This document shows positions 40,901-48,676 of a DNA stretch of 64,000 nt, one piece after another; position 1 is the first letter of the stretch; every line of letters starts with the position of its first letter. Both the position numbers and the translations under genes were made by a program. The DNA comes from Solidesulfovibrio sp. Its GTDB lineage: Bacteria > Desulfobacterota > Desulfovibrionia > Desulfovibrionales > Desulfovibrionaceae. Below the pieces are notes generated by a model. The model made no database searches and was not told the DNA's origin. It saw only the letters and a list, made by a program, of their open reading frames with translations. The stretch is taken from positions 124,001 to 188,000 of the forward strand of contig NZ_JBCFBA010000004.1 of NCBI RefSeq assembly GCF_038562415.1. Direction: 5' to 3'.

Positions 40901-43409
40901 GGCGCAGATGGGCGTCCTGACCACCACGGAAATAAGCGGCCTGACCGAAACGCAAGTCGCCGCCCTGACCATCACCCAGATCGAGGCCTTAAACGCCACC
41001 CAGGTCGCCGCCCTGACGGCCACGGGCATCGAAGGCCTGACCGCCGCCCAGCTTTCCGCCCTGTCCGCCACCCAACTCAACCAACTGACGTCCACGCAGA
41101 TCGCCGCCCTGGACGCCACCCAGCTTTCCGCCCTGTCCACCACCCAGCTCGGCCGGCTCACGGCCACGCAAGTCACGGGCCTGACCCATACCGCCATCGA
41201 GGCCCTGACCACGACCCAGCTCGGCGCGCTTTCGGCCACCCAGATCGCCGCCTTTTCGGCCACGCAGATCGCCGCCCTGACGGCCACGGCCGTGTCCGCG
41301 CTGAGCACGGCCCAGTTGGCCGCCCTGACGACCACGCAGATCGCCGCCCTGTCCACCACGGCCGTCACGGGCCTGACCGTGACGGAAATGGCCGCGCTGT
41401 CCACCCGGCAGCTCACGGCCCTGACCCCGACCCAGATCGGCGCCCTGACCACCACCCAAGCGGCGGCCCTGACCGCCACCCAACTCGGGCAGTTGACCGT
41501 CACCGAACTTGGCGGCCTGACCGAAACGCAGGTCGCCGCCCTGTCCGTGAGCCAGCTCGAGGCCTTGAGCAAAACGCAGCTCGCGGCGCTGTCCACCAGC
41601 GCCGTCAAGGGCCTGACCGCCACCCAGCTTTCGGCCCTGTCCGCCAGCCAGTTCGCCGCCCTGTCGGCCACGGAGATCGGGGCGCTGACCACCACCCAGC
41701 TCCAGTCGCTTTCCGCCACGCGCCTGGCCGCCCTGACCACCACCCAACTGGCCGGCCTGACGTCCACGCAAGTCGCGGCCCTGACCGCCAGCCAGCTCGA
41801 CGCCCTGTCCACCACCCAGACGGCCCGCCTGACGGCCACGCAGATCGCCGGGCTGACCGCCACCCAGCTGGCCGGCCTCGGCACGACCCAACTGGCGGCG
41901 CTGACCACGACCCAGATCGCCGCCCTGTCCACCACGGCCGTCACCGGGCTGACCGCCACGGACTTCGCGACGCTGTCCACCAAGCAGATGGCCGCCCTGA
42001 CCGCTTCCCAGGTCGCCGCCCTGACCGCCAGCCAGTTGGATACGCTCACGCCGGCGCAGCTGTCCGCCCTGACCGCCACGCAAGTGGCCGGGCTGACGTC
42101 CACGGCCGTGGCCTCCCTCGACGCCACGCAGTTGGCCGCCCTGACCACCACGCAGGTGGCCGCGCTTTCCGCCACGGGTGTCGCGGGCCTGACCGCCGGG
42201 CAGATCGCGAGCCTGGCCACGACCCAGTTGGCGGCCCTGACGCGCACGGAAATGGCCGCCCTGTCCACCACGGCCCTGTCGGCCCTGTCGGCCGAGGACA
42301 TCGCGGCGCTGTCCACCACCCAGTTGGCGGCGCTCTCGGCCACGGGCATGGCCGCCCTGTCCACCACGGTCATCGCCAACCTCTCGACCACCCAGCTCGG
42401 CGCCTTGTCGGCCACGGAACTGGGCGGCCTGACCGCCTCCCAGGCGGCCGCCCTGACCACGACACAACTGGGCGCGCTTTCCGCCACCCAGGTCGCCGAA
42501 CTGTCGACCTCGGCGATAAGCGGCCTGTCCGCCACGCAAATCGCCGCCTTAACGAGCAGCCAACTGGCGGCCATGACGGCCACGCAAATCGGCGCGCTTT
42601 CGGCCTCGGCCATCCCGGGCCTGACCACCACGGAACTGGCCGCCCTGACCACGACCCAGTTCACGAGCCTGTCGGCCACGGGCATCGCCGGCCTGACCGC
42701 CGGCCAACTGGCCAGCCTGACCACCACGCAGATCCACCTGCTGACCACCACGACCTTGCGCGGCCTGACCGCCACGCAAGTGGCCGGGCTGACCACGCCG
42801 CAATTCGAGGCCCTGTCGGCCACCCAGCTCGGGGCACTGTCCGCCGACGGCATCTCGGGCCTGTCGGCCACGCAAATCGCGGCCATGACCGGCACCCAGC
42901 TCGGCGGGCTGACGGCCACGCAGATCGGGGCGCTGACCACCACGGAAATCGCCGCCCTGTCCCCGACGCAAATCGCCGCCCTGACCACCAGCCAGCTCGA
43001 CGGCCTGGAGCGCATGCAGATCCGGTCCTTGAGCCTGGAGCAGTTCGGGGCCCTGACCGCCACCCAGATCGCCTCCCTGGACGAGACGCAGATGGCCAGC
43101 CTTTCCGGCACGGAGCTGCGCGCCCTGACCGCCACCCAGTTCGCGGCCATTTCCTCCACCCAGTTCGGGGCGCTTTCGGCCACCCAGATCGGGCTGTTCT
43201 CCGCCACCCAGCTGGCCTCGATCCCGTCCACCCAACTGGCCGGGCTGACCACCACCACCGTCGCCGCCCTGACCACGACCACCATCGCGGGGCTTTCCAC
43301 AACGGAACTCGAATCGCTCAACGCCACGCAGATCGACGCGTTTACAACCACGCAATTGGCCAGTATGACCACGGAACAACTGACGGCCCTGGCCACCGCG
43401 CTGGCCTAG
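34965..43409 (+). CDS. Giant Ser/Thr-rich octapeptide-repeat protein (2,814 aa)
   Basis: ATG 34965 follows AAGGAG by 8-9 nt. Residues 10-2809 are 350 consecutive octapeptides without a register break at any point I checked, with consensus about [T/S]-x-[T/S]-Q-[L/I/V]-A-A-L. The protein ends with a five-residue tail (ATALA). There is no signal peptide, membrane segment, RTX repeat or anchoring motif, so export, if any, would need an atypical route. The Ser/Thr-x-x-Gln N-cap-like pattern with Leu at i and i+3 could favour a short-helix solenoid; a beta-solenoid is the alternative. A SPINDLY/OGT-type glycosyltransferase follows 105 nt downstream and may modify the regularly spaced hydroxyl residues. 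Proteins with such repeats are sometimes annotated as adhesins or haem-utilisation proteins, without proof. Confidence 0.9.
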   Translation: MTAVSIATYSPDTIAALTTTALRSLAATGFASLVASQVEALSAVQIAALTTSQAAALTIEQVSAFSAAQFSSLTRTQIAVFSTDEIAALTTTQLAGLSAADITELTATQVAQLTTEQLAALTTTQLAGLTAAQAKALTGDQMAALSTTQLAALTASQLRGLTTSAVAALSTTQLAALTTGQVAALTAVQVRALTEEQVASLCATQLSALTATEIKALDTTQVRQLSPTQLAALSTTQIAALNPLAVPGLTSSQVAALSTSQVAALTTAQLKQFTADDARALSADQLAALTGSQLGALATTAIEALTASQLAGLTASQIAGLGNTWISALSATQMAALSVGQLAAVTTGQIKSLTATDVAELSLTELAGLSETQIAAMTATQARGLSENQIAALSVTQVAALTVTATRALSETQVAALGASQIAALTVTALTGLTPADIAGLSASQLAGLTASQLAGLTTTQIKGLTADQIPSLAISQLAALSATQLGFLTATAAAALTDTQLAALTTTQLKGLSGAAVSSLSLAQFSIFSAAQIAALTTTQLKSLTATDVAELTLTEIACLSQTQLAALTATAMSGLTEDQLAMLTVTQLRGLAATALAGLGQEQVAALSTSQLASLTTTQLRGLSGTDIAGLSTAQISALTTTQLAALTTTQISALTTTQIAALGQSQIGVLGVAQIAALSSTAMAALSATQLAGLSTTQVRAITSANLGQLTTTQLAALSDTQLAALSTAQIRGLTGTAVGGLPVTVLAALSATQIAALGAAGAAGLTETQLAALSDTQVKALASTAVAALADTQLAALSGSQLSLLSTSAVAAITATTFAGLSASQLAALATTQISALTKGQIGSLTDDQLASLSTTQLARLTATQMGALSADAADALTATQLANLTVTQLRGLSSASVSALTADQMGRLTATQLAALTATQLKGLTATDLGEMTTTELAAFSATQLAALTATALTGLGTEQLAALSADQLKGLAGAQAAALSTEQLAALTTTQLAALTATALAGLDATALAGLTTSQLAALSATQIAALPPAAISGLDADQLAALRLTQLKGLTAGQLAALTTTALAGLAGTQLSALTPTQLKGLTATAIAALDATQMAALGTTQLAALTTTQIRGLSSTDVAELTVTELAALTSTQLAALSATALEGLGETQAAALSAAQLKGLTSSQVAALDETQLAALSPTQLAALSATAVKGLDADGLAGLTTSQLAALSATQVRALTETALAGLTAEQAATLSATQLRALQATQLAALTATAATALSTSQLAGLTASQIKALSEDSLSALTATQIAAMSASQIAALTTTQIAGLTATDLGELTAGQFAALTATQFAALSDSAMAGLTATQIGLLTTTQVKGLSATSLAALDATQLAALSATQVGALTATALAGLTSTEVAGLTETQFDALSRTQLAALSATAVKGLTETQLAGLDGTQLSALTASQLDALSTAQLAALSPTQLGALSTTALSGLTADQVGALSLAQLAGLSTSQVAALSANGVSGLTTGQVAALSAAQVAALTATEIRSLSDSQIAALSTTQIGALTASQLRALSATQAGDLTTTQITALSTIQLAALTATGMAGLTSTQVSALTATQLSSLATSQLAALSTTALGGLSATAIAALTAKQAASLTGDQIAALSTAQIAALTETQWAALTTTEIGGLTETQLAALSADQLSALSQTQVAALSATAIRGLTATAIAALGTGQIAALSTTDMAALTATQIGALSTTQLAALTATQIAALSDEAVTGLTATELAALSQAQFAALSSTQVGALTETQIASLSAGRLAQLTVTQLSGLEATQITALTATQLAALSPDQLAALSVAGVDGFSATDIAALTSSQVAALTATQLGSLSDVQVAALTTSQLGLLSTTQLRGLSATAIAALTTSQLAALTATQISGLTTTQMAALTATEVQGLDATQLAALSTAQIAALSTTAVAGLTTTELAALTTRQLAALTATQFGALSATQLAALTPAQMGVLTTTEISGLTETQVAALTITQIEALNATQVAALTATGIEGLTAAQLSALSATQLNQLTSTQIAALDATQLSALSTTQLGRLTATQVTGLTHTAIEALTTTQLGALSATQIAAFSATQIAALTATAVSALSTAQLAALTTTQIAALSTTAVTGLTVTEMAALSTRQLTALTPTQIGALTTTQAAALTATQLGQLTVTELGGLTETQVAALSVSQLEALSKTQLAALSTSAVKGLTATQLSALSASQFAALSATEIGALTTTQLQSLSATRLAALTTTQLAGLTSTQVAALTASQLDALSTTQTARLTATQIAGLTATQLAGLGTTQLAALTTTQIAALSTTAVTGLTATDFATLSTKQMAALTASQVAALTASQLDTLTPAQLSALTATQVAGLTSTAVASLDATQLAALTTTQVAALSATGVAGLTAGQIASLATTQLAALTRTEMAALSTTALSALSAEDIAALSTTQLAALSATGMAALSTTVIANLSTTQLGALSATELGGLTASQAAALTTTQLGALSATQVAELSTSAISGLSATQIAALTSSQLAAMTATQIGALSASAIPGLTTTELAALTTTQFTSLSATGIAGLTAGQLASLTTTQIHLLTTTTLRGLTATQVAGLTTPQFEALSATQLGALSADGISGLSATQIAAMTGTQLGGLTATQIGALTTTEIAALSPTQIAALTTSQLDGLERMQIRSLSLEQFGALTATQIASLDETQMASLSGTELRALTATQFAAISSTQFGALSATQIGLFSATQLASIPSTQLAGLTTTTVAALTTTTIAGLSTTELESLNATQIDAFTTTQLASMTTEQLTALATALA
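34992..43391 (+). repeat. 24-bp tandem repeat array (350 units) with 576-bp higher-order period
   Basis: The codon for the last Leu of each octad falls in the same phase (position modulo 24) at 35013, 36045, 40797, 41373 and 43389, so net indels are multiples of 24 bp. Landmark variants recur at 576-bp steps: the T[D/A]xxxxL block at 36030, 36606, 37182, 37758, 38334 and 38910, and the STTAV block at 40776, 41352 and 41928. The array probably grew by duplication of 24-octad blocks and then diverged. Confidence 0.9.
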
Positions 43410-43514
43410 GGCGCCATCGATGCACAGGGGCCGGCGGCGCGAAGCGGAGGCTTGTCCGCCGCCCGCCGCCGCGCCGCATTCCCGCAGCAGTCCCAGGAGG
43501 GTTCACCACGCGCC

Positions 43515-45530
43515 ATGGGCACCGACATCCTTTCCCCGGCCCTTATCGCCGCCATGGTCGGCCACCTGAGCGTGGCCGACCTCATCCGGACCACCGAGAC
43601 CTTCAAGCAAAGCGGCCAGACGGCCTCCATCGAAGCGGCCTACGCCGCCTGGGTCCAGGCCAACCCGGCCGACCCGCTGCTCTACGCCGTGCTTTTCAAC
43701 TACTCCATCGCCCTGACCGACACCGGCAAGCTGGAGCAGGCCAAGGAATGCCTGGAACGGGCCATTGCGCTGAGCCCCGATTTCATGCCGGCCTACATCA
43801 ACCTGGGCCGCATCCTGGAACGCCTGGGCAAGATCGGCCTGGCCGTGATCCAGTGGTCGGCCGCCCTGGCCCGCATGACCGCCGTCAACGGCACGGCCAT
43901 CCTGCACAAGACCACGGCCCTCAACCAGAGCGCCCGGGCCCTGGAGGCGGTCAACCAGGACGAGGCGGCCGAGAACATGCTGCGCGAAAGCCTGGAACTG
44001 GACCGCGACCAGAGCGAGGTGGTCCAGCACCTGGTGGCCCTGCGCCAGCGGCAGGCCGAATGGCCGGTGATCGCCCCCACCGAGCGCATCCCCCGCCGGG
44101 TGCTGGTGGAGGGCATGTCGCCGCTGTCGGCCGCGGCCTACGCCGACGACCCCCTGCTGCAACTGGCCATCGCCGACCGTTACAACAAGCGCGACGTGGG
44201 TTCGCCCGAGGGGGCCCTGGCCGCCTGGCCGGCGGCGGCCGCCCACGACGGCCCCCTGCGCATCGGCTACCTGTCCTCGGACCTGCGCGAGCACGCCATG
44301 GGCTACCTGCTCACCGAAGTCTTCGGCCTGCACGACCGCGCCAAGACGGAGATTTTCGCCTACTACTGCGGCATCCCCAGCGACGACGGCCTCCACCGCC
44401 GCTTCCGGGCGGAGTGCGACCATTTCACGGACATAAGCCTCCTCGACGACGCCACGGCGGCCCGGCGGATCGCCGCCGACGGCATTCAAATACTGGTGGA
44501 CCTTAACGGCTACACCCGCGACGCGCGCCTCAAACTCGTGGCCCTGCGGCCGGCCCCGGTCATCGTCAACTGGCTGGGCTATCCCGGCACCATGGCCAGC
44601 CCCTCCCACCACTACCTCATCGCCGACGACTGGATCGTGCCGCCGGAAAACGAGCCCTATTTTTCGGAAAAAGTGGTCCGCCTGCCCTGCTACCAGCCCA
44701 GCGCCCGAAGCCGCGTGGTGTCGCCCACGCCTCCGACCCGGGCCGAGGCCGGGCTGCCCGAGGCGGCCATGGTCTATTGCTGCTTCAACGGCACGCACAA
44801 GATCCACCCGCAAACCTTCGACCGCTGGCTGTCCATCCTGGCCCAGGTGCCGGGCAGCGTCCTGTGGCTGCTCGACGGCCCGCAGGCCACGGTCCAGCGG
44901 CTGCGCGACCGTGCCGCCGGCCGGGGCGTGGACGGCACGCGCCTGGTGTTCGCCGCCAAGCTGCCCAATCCGGCCCACCTGGCCCGCTACCCCCTGGCCG
45001 ACCTGTTTCTCGACACCACGCCCTACGGCGCCCACACCACGGCCTCGGACGCCCTGTGGTCGGGCGTGCCGGTCCTGACGGCCAGCGGCCGCTCGTTCGC
45101 CTCGCGGGTGTGCGGCAGCCTGGTGCGGGCGGCCGGGCTGCCGGAACTGGTGTGCGAAAACCTCGACGACTACGTGGCCCGGGCCGTGGCCTTCGGCCGG
45201 GACCGGGGGAGCTTGCTCCCCTTGCGGGAACGGCTGCGGGAAGGGCGCGAAAGCTGCGTCCTGTTCGACATGCCGGGGCTCGTGCGCGGCCTGGAGGACC
45301 TTTACGCGGCCATGTGGCGGAATTTTACGGAAGGCCGCCTGCCCCGGCCGGACCTGCGCAACCTCGACATCTACCTGGAGGTGGGCCGGCAAATCGACCC
45401 CGAGGCCCTCGACGTCCAGGCCCTGCCCGACTACCGGGGCTGGTGGACCGAACGCCTGGCCGCCCGCCACCGGCTGCGGCCCATCCCGCCCGACGATCGC
45501 CTGGTCACCGACCCGGCAGTGTTCGCGTAG
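43515..45530 (+). CDS. TPR-containing SPINDLY/OGT-type O-linked glycosyltransferase (GT41-like)
   Basis: This 671-residue protein has TPR-like helices at residues about 40-170, the tandem YINLGRILERLGKIGLAVIQ being clearest. A GT41 catalytic region follows: RIGYLSSDLREHAMGYL with the equivalent of the catalytic His (His260), FNGTHKIHPQTFDRWLSIL with Lys429, VPGSVLWLLDG, and the UDP-sugar region DLFLDTTPYGAHTTASDALW. The family transfers GlcNAc or another sugar from a nucleotide to Ser/Thr. The ATG is chosen for composition; the AGGAGGG upstream is about 15 nt away, a longer gap than usual. Lying directly after the Ser/Thr-rich repeat gene, it most likely glycosylates that protein, probably in the cytoplasm because it has no signal peptide. 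Confidence 0.9.
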   Translation: MGTDILSPALIAAMVGHLSVADLIRTTETFKQSGQTASIEAAYAAWVQANPADPLLYAVLFNYSIALTDTGKLEQAKECLERAIALSPDFMPAYINLGRILERLGKIGLAVIQWSAALARMTAVNGTAILHKTTALNQSARALEAVNQDEAAENMLRESLELDRDQSEVVQHLVALRQRQAEWPVIAPTERIPRRVLVEGMSPLSAAAYADDPLLQLAIADRYNKRDVGSPEGALAAWPAAAAHDGPLRIGYLSSDLREHAMGYLLTEVFGLHDRAKTEIFAYYCGIPSDDGLHRRFRAECDHFTDISLLDDATAARRIAADGIQILVDLNGYTRDARLKLVALRPAPVIVNWLGYPGTMASPSHHYLIADDWIVPPENEPYFSEKVVRLPCYQPSARSRVVSPTPPTRAEAGLPEAAMVYCCFNGTHKIHPQTFDRWLSILAQVPGSVLWLLDGPQATVQRLRDRAAGRGVDGTRLVFAAKLPNPAHLARYPLADLFLDTTPYGAHTTASDALWSGVPVLTASGRSFASRVCGSLVRAAGLPELVCENLDDYVARAVAFGRDRGSLLPLRERLREGRESCVLFDMPGLVRGLEDLYAAMWRNFTEGRLPRPDLRNLDIYLEVGRQIDPEALDVQALPDYRGWWTERLAARHRLRPIPPDDRLVTDPAVFA

Positions 45531-45552
45531 TGTGGGGAAATTGGAGGAGGGA

Positions 45553-45610
45553 AGCCTCCGGCGGCCAGGAGGGGCACGCCCCTCCTGGACCTCCCTTCAG
45601 GGGGAATGGC
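45553..45610 (+). repeat. GC-rich palindromic intergenic element, copy A
   Basis: The element reads GCCTCCGGCGGCC, then a palindrome CCAGGAGGGGC/GCCCCTCCTGG (45565-45588), then GGACCTCCC. Copy B lies in the opposite orientation at 46371-46430. It is found just downstream of the OGT stop and may act as a 3'-end hairpin. The rest of 45531-45900 holds no gene. Confidence 0.6.
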
Positions 45611-45900
45611 CTACCGGAAACGAACCGGGTTGGCAGCGGCAACAAGACGCGCGACGCGGGGCTGTGGCGTTGCCGCCAACGGTCGCGTCAAAGACATGAC
45701 GCGGCCTGAGGATGAAGGCAAAAGGGCCGCAGCCAGCCACCACTTGAAGAACAAGCTGATATCATAATACTTTTCTAAAACGCCCGTCTCCTGTCGCTTA
45801 GCCTTTCGTCCCCTCTCGCCTGGTACGCTTCTTGATCTATCCCCGCAGGCGCCCCTCGGCGCCGGGTCCACCCTTGGGGCGGACAAAAGGGGAACACGGC

Positions 45901-46164
45901 ATGGAAATCACTTCCCTTACCGCCTTGCGGGAAAAACTGGAGCAGGTGCGCGGCCGCACGGGCGCCCGGCAAACGCCGTCGCGCCCGGCCAAGGCTGGCG
46001 TTGTGCTCCACCTCATGCCAAGGGCCGCCGGCGCGGACGCGGCCATCGCCTTCGACGCGGCCAAGGGGCTGGTGGAGGACATCCGACGGCAAGCGCCGAC
46101 AGCGGCGGCCCTGGAAGCCGTCCACGACCTGGACTGGCAACGCGTGGCCCGCCTGATCGGCTAA
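45901..46164 (+). CDS. Hypothetical protein, 87 aa
   Basis: ATG 45901 (MEITSLTALREKLEQVRGR) is preceded by AAGGGGAA. The sequence is helical and basic at the start, with a central GVVLHLMPRAAG and a C-terminal helix-rich end (LEAVHDLDWQRVARLIG). The length and overall layout loosely recall small flagellar or anti-sigma proteins such as FlgM, but no diagnostic residues are visible. It stands alone between the glycosyltransferase and tRNA-Thr(GGT). Codon use matches the GC-rich backbone. Function unknown. Confidence 0.6.
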   Translation: MEITSLTALREKLEQVRGRTGARQTPSRPAKAGVVLHLMPRAAGADAAIAFDAAKGLVEDIRRQAPTAAALEAVHDLDWQRVARLIG

Positions 46165-46190
46165 ATCGCATCGCGGGGAATTTCGGAAGA

Positions 46191-46266
<76 letters not shown>

Positions 46267-46370
46267 CTGAAGCGTCGGACACCGTCCGTCGGCGGTCCTC
46301 CGGCCGAAAACCGGAACACGCCGTCGCCGTGCGCTTGTGAACGAAGGCGGCCGTTTTGTCAAAACTTTTT

Positions 46371-46430
46371 TGCCCCCTCCCCCATTCGGGGGGTCCGGGG
46401 GGGATGATCCCCCCCGGCCGCCGGAGGCAT
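46371..46430 (-). repeat. GC-rich palindromic intergenic element, copy B
   Basis: On the minus strand this reads GCCTCCGGCGGCC, then a G7/C7-type palindrome and GGACCCCCC, the same architecture as copy A at 45553-45610. It lies 24 nt beyond the tatA stop and is followed on that strand by a run of A and then TTTTG. It probably functions as, or derives from, a 3'-end hairpin element. Confidence 0.6.
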
Positions 46431-46453
46431 TCCTTCCCGTTTTCCTCCACCCC

Positions 46454-46717
46454 TCAATGGCTCTGGGCGACTTCCTTGGCGGCGGCCGCCTGTTCGGCCA
46501 TCGGGGCCTCGGCCTGACGGATTTCCCTGACCGGCTCGGCGGACGGAGCGGCTTGCGTCGTGGCCGGCGCCGGCGGCTCCTCCTCGTGCATGGCCTTCTT
46601 GAAATCCCGGATGCCCCGGCCGAGCTGGCCGCCGAGGTCGGCGATCTTGCCCGGCCCGAAAACAATCAGGGCGATAAGGATAATAAGGATAAGGTGATGC
46701 GGTTCGAAAAGTCCCAT
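46454..46717 (-). CDS. tatA: Twin-arginine translocase subunit TatA
   Basis: This 87-residue protein has one N-terminal membrane helix (LILIILIALIVFGPGKIADL), the FGP hinge, the amphipathic helix GGQLGRGIRDFKKAMHEE and an acidic, Ala/Pro-rich disordered tail, as in TatA/TatE. It forms the pore-like oligomer that exports folded Tat substrates such as periplasmic dehydrogenases. tatB and tatC are not next to it, which is common in this bacterial group. The gene is monocistronic, reads away from the que genes and ends in a GC-rich hairpin element. Confidence 0.93.
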   Translation of the reverse strand: MGLFEPHHLILIILIALIVFGPGKIADLGGQLGRGIRDFKKAMHEEEPPAPATTQAAPSAEPVREIRQAEAPMAEQAAAAKEVAQSH

Positions 46718-46831
46718 GGCTACCTCCAGGCTTGACGGTGGAACATGCCACCATTAGGCGCTCGGAGCCGCCCGGGCAAGGCATCCTGAACACATTGCAA
46801 TCCGGCGGGCGCAGGCGCCGGCCGGCCGGCG

Positions 46832-47536
46832 TCAGCTTTCCGGCGCGTAGCGGGTCGGGTCCGGGACGCCGGCCTCGACGAAGCCTTTCCGGCGCAGCAG
46901 GCAACTGTCGCACCGCCCGCAGGCCAACCCCTCGGGCGTGGGGTCGTAGCAGGAGTGGGTCAGGCCGTAGTCCACGCCGAGGCCCATCCCCAGGCGCACG
47001 ATGCCGGCCTTGGTCAGTTCCAGCAGCGGCGTGTGGATGGTGATGCGCAGCCTGCCCTCCACCGCCTCCTTGACGGCCAGGTTGGCCATGGCCTCGAAGG
47101 CCCGCACGAACTCCGGCCGGCAGTCGGGATAGCCGGAATAATCCAGGGCGTTGACGCCGATGAAGATGTCCTGGGCGCCGAGCACCTCGGCCCAGCCCAG
47201 GGCCATGGACAGGAAGATGGTGTTGCGGGCCGGCACGTAGGTGACCGGAATGTCGGCCTCCATGGCGGCGACGTCGCGGTCCTTGGGCACGTCGATGTCG
47301 GCCGTCAGCGCCGAGCCGCCGATGGCCCCCAGCGGCAGGGGCAGGATCAGGTGGGCGTGGACGTTCATGGCCGCGGCCACGCGCTTGGCCGCCGCGAGCT
47401 CGACCTTGTGGCGCTGGCCGTATTCGAAGCTCAGCGCGCAGGGCGAAAACCCCTGGCTCCTGGCCACGGCCAGGCAGGTCGTGGAATCGAGGCCGCCGGA
47501 AAAAAGCACCACCGCCTTCTTGGCTTGCGTGGTCAT
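46832..47536 (-). CDS. queC: 7-cyano-7-deazaguanine (preQ0) synthase
   Basis: This 234-residue QueC converts carboxy-deazaguanine to preQ0 with ATP and ammonia in queuosine biosynthesis. The PP-loop FSGGLDSTT is near the N-terminus, FEYGQRH and VPARN follow as in the family, and the zinc site [17 protein letters not shown] lies near the C-terminus. The ATG follows AAGGAG. It is last in the queD-queE-queC run on the minus strand, 9 nt after queE, so the genes form one operon. Confidence 0.96.
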   Translation of the reverse strand: MTTQAKKAVVLFSGGLDSTTCLAVARSQGFSPCALSFEYGQRHKVELAAAKRVAAAMNVHAHLILPLPLGAIGGSALTADIDVPKDRDVAAMEADIPVTYVPARNTIFLSMALGWAEVLGAQDIFIGVNALDYSGYPDCRPEFVRAFEAMANLAVKEAVEGRLRITIHTPLLELTKAGIVRLGMGLGVDYGLTHSCYDPTPEGLACGRCDSCLLRRKGFVEAGVPDPTRYAPES

Positions 47537-47545
47537 GGCCGCTCC

Positions 47546-48181
47546 TTACACCCCCCTTGCGTCGGGGTGCCAGATATGCTTGTGCAATTGCAGGGACAGC
47601 CGCGCCCGCACCCGGTCGGCCACCATCCAGGCGGCCAGCTCGGCCGGGTCCAGCGCCCCGGCCACGGGCGAGAAATGGACCATGTGGCCCGCCCAGACCC
47701 GTCTGGCCACATCCAGGGCGAAACGGTAGTCCTCGCGCCCGGCCAGCACGAACTTGACCTCGTCGCGGGGCCGCAGCCGCTCCAGGTTGGCGTAGTCGTT
47801 GCGCCCTTCCATGCCGCTGCCCGGACATTTGACGTCCACCACGGCGACGACGCGCCCGTCGAGCACGGAAATGTCCCGGCTGCCGTTGGTCTCGACCAGC
47901 ACCGTCAGGCCGGCGTCGCACAATTGGGCGGCCAGGGGCGGGATATGGGGCGACAGCAGCGGCTCGCCGCCCGTGAGCTCGACCAGCGGCAGGCCGAAAG
48001 CCAGCAGGGCCGCCCGGGCCGCCGCCACGGGCATGTCGGTAAACGATTCCAGGGCGTGGCGCGTGTCGCACCAGGCGCAATCGAGGTTGCAGCCCGACAG
48101 GCGCAGGAAGGCGCAGGGCCAGCCGGCGTAGCTCGATTCGCCCTGGATGCTGGCGAAGATCTCGTGGACGGGCAGGGTCAT
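47546..48181 (-). CDS. queE: 7-carboxy-7-deazaguanine synthase (radical SAM)
   Basis: This 211-residue radical-SAM enzyme makes 7-carboxy-7-deazaguanine from the QueD product. The iron-sulphur motif is CNLDCAWC (CxxxCxxC), followed by DTRHALESF. The region VELTGGEPLL provides the SAM-binding GGE motif. The N-terminal EIFASIQGESSYAGWPCAFL is the family signature. The start overlaps the end of queD by 4 nt, implying coupled translation. Confidence 0.96.
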   Translation of the reverse strand: MTLPVHEIFASIQGESSYAGWPCAFLRLSGCNLDCAWCDTRHALESFTDMPVAAARAALLAFGLPLVELTGGEPLLSPHIPPLAAQLCDAGLTVLVETNGSRDISVLDGRVVAVVDVKCPGSGMEGRNDYANLERLRPRDEVKFVLAGREDYRFALDVARRVWAGHMVHFSPVAGALDPAELAAWMVADRVRARLSLQLHKHIWHPDARGV

Positions 48182-48552
48182 GCGTCCTCGGCGTAGCTGG
48201 CGGCCAGGCCCGGGCTTTCGACCACGGTCACCCGGGCCACGCGCACCCGGTCGTCGGCCAGCCGCTCGCGCAACTGGGCGTAAATCCAGGCGGCGAGGAC
48301 CTCGGCCGTGGGCGGGGCCAGTTCCGGGATATCGTTTAAGCAGGTGTGGTCGAGCCGGGCGGTGGCCGCGTCCAGGGCGGCGCGCACGTCCAGGAAATCG
48401 GCCACCATGCCGCCGGCCAGGCGCGGGGCGGCCAGCTCGGCCGTGACCTCGAAATTGTGGCCGTGCAGGGCCGCGCAGGGGCCGGGATGGCCGGGCAGGC
48501 GGTGGGCGGCGCTAAACGACGTGGACACGATGATGGTATAGGTTGCGGCCAT
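48178..48552 (-). CDS. queD: 6-carboxy-5,6,7,8-tetrahydropterin synthase
   Basis: This 124-residue QueD is a PTPS-fold enzyme acting on dihydroneopterin triphosphate. Zinc ligands are visible in FSAAHRLPGH and LHGHNF, and the catalytic Cys is in GPCAALHGHN. LDHTCLNDI and the C-terminal VVESPG also match. ATG 48552 is used, preceded by GAGGCAG; longer frames upstream lack a site. It is the first gene of the queD-queE-queC operon and divergent from queF. Confidence 0.94.
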   Translation of the reverse strand: MAATYTIIVSTSFSAAHRLPGHPGPCAALHGHNFEVTAELAAPRLAGGMVADFLDVRAALDAATARLDHTCLNDIPELAPPTAEVLAAWIYAQLRERLADDRVRVARVTVVESPGLAASYAEDA

Positions 48553-48676
48553 GGGGCTGCCTCGCGGTCGTTGAACATCGGCGGCGGCTGGCGTAGGGAA
48601 CTTTTCCGCCCGCGCCGCCGGCCGGGGGCGGTCAGACAACCACGGCCGGGTCCGGCCGTCAAGGAGTACCTCGACC

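Noticed and set aside
34992-43391. CRISPR-like array because of a regular approximately 24-bp period
   Set aside because: The repeats are contiguous, diverged and in-frame coding, with no unique spacers of constant length and no cas genes.
34988-43396. Very long open frames on the minus strand and in other plus frames across the repeat region
   Set aside because: They arise because a 24-bp GC-rich repeat without stops in one frame tends to lack stops in others. Their products are Gly/Gln/Arg- or Arg/Pro-rich low complexity with no ribosome sites, whereas the 34965 frame has both a start signal and a clean octad pattern.
48553-48676. preQ1 riboswitch in the queD-queF divergent region
   Set aside because: No recognisable preQ1 aptamer pattern followed by an A-rich tail or pseudoknot partner was seen; only generic GC hairpins are present.
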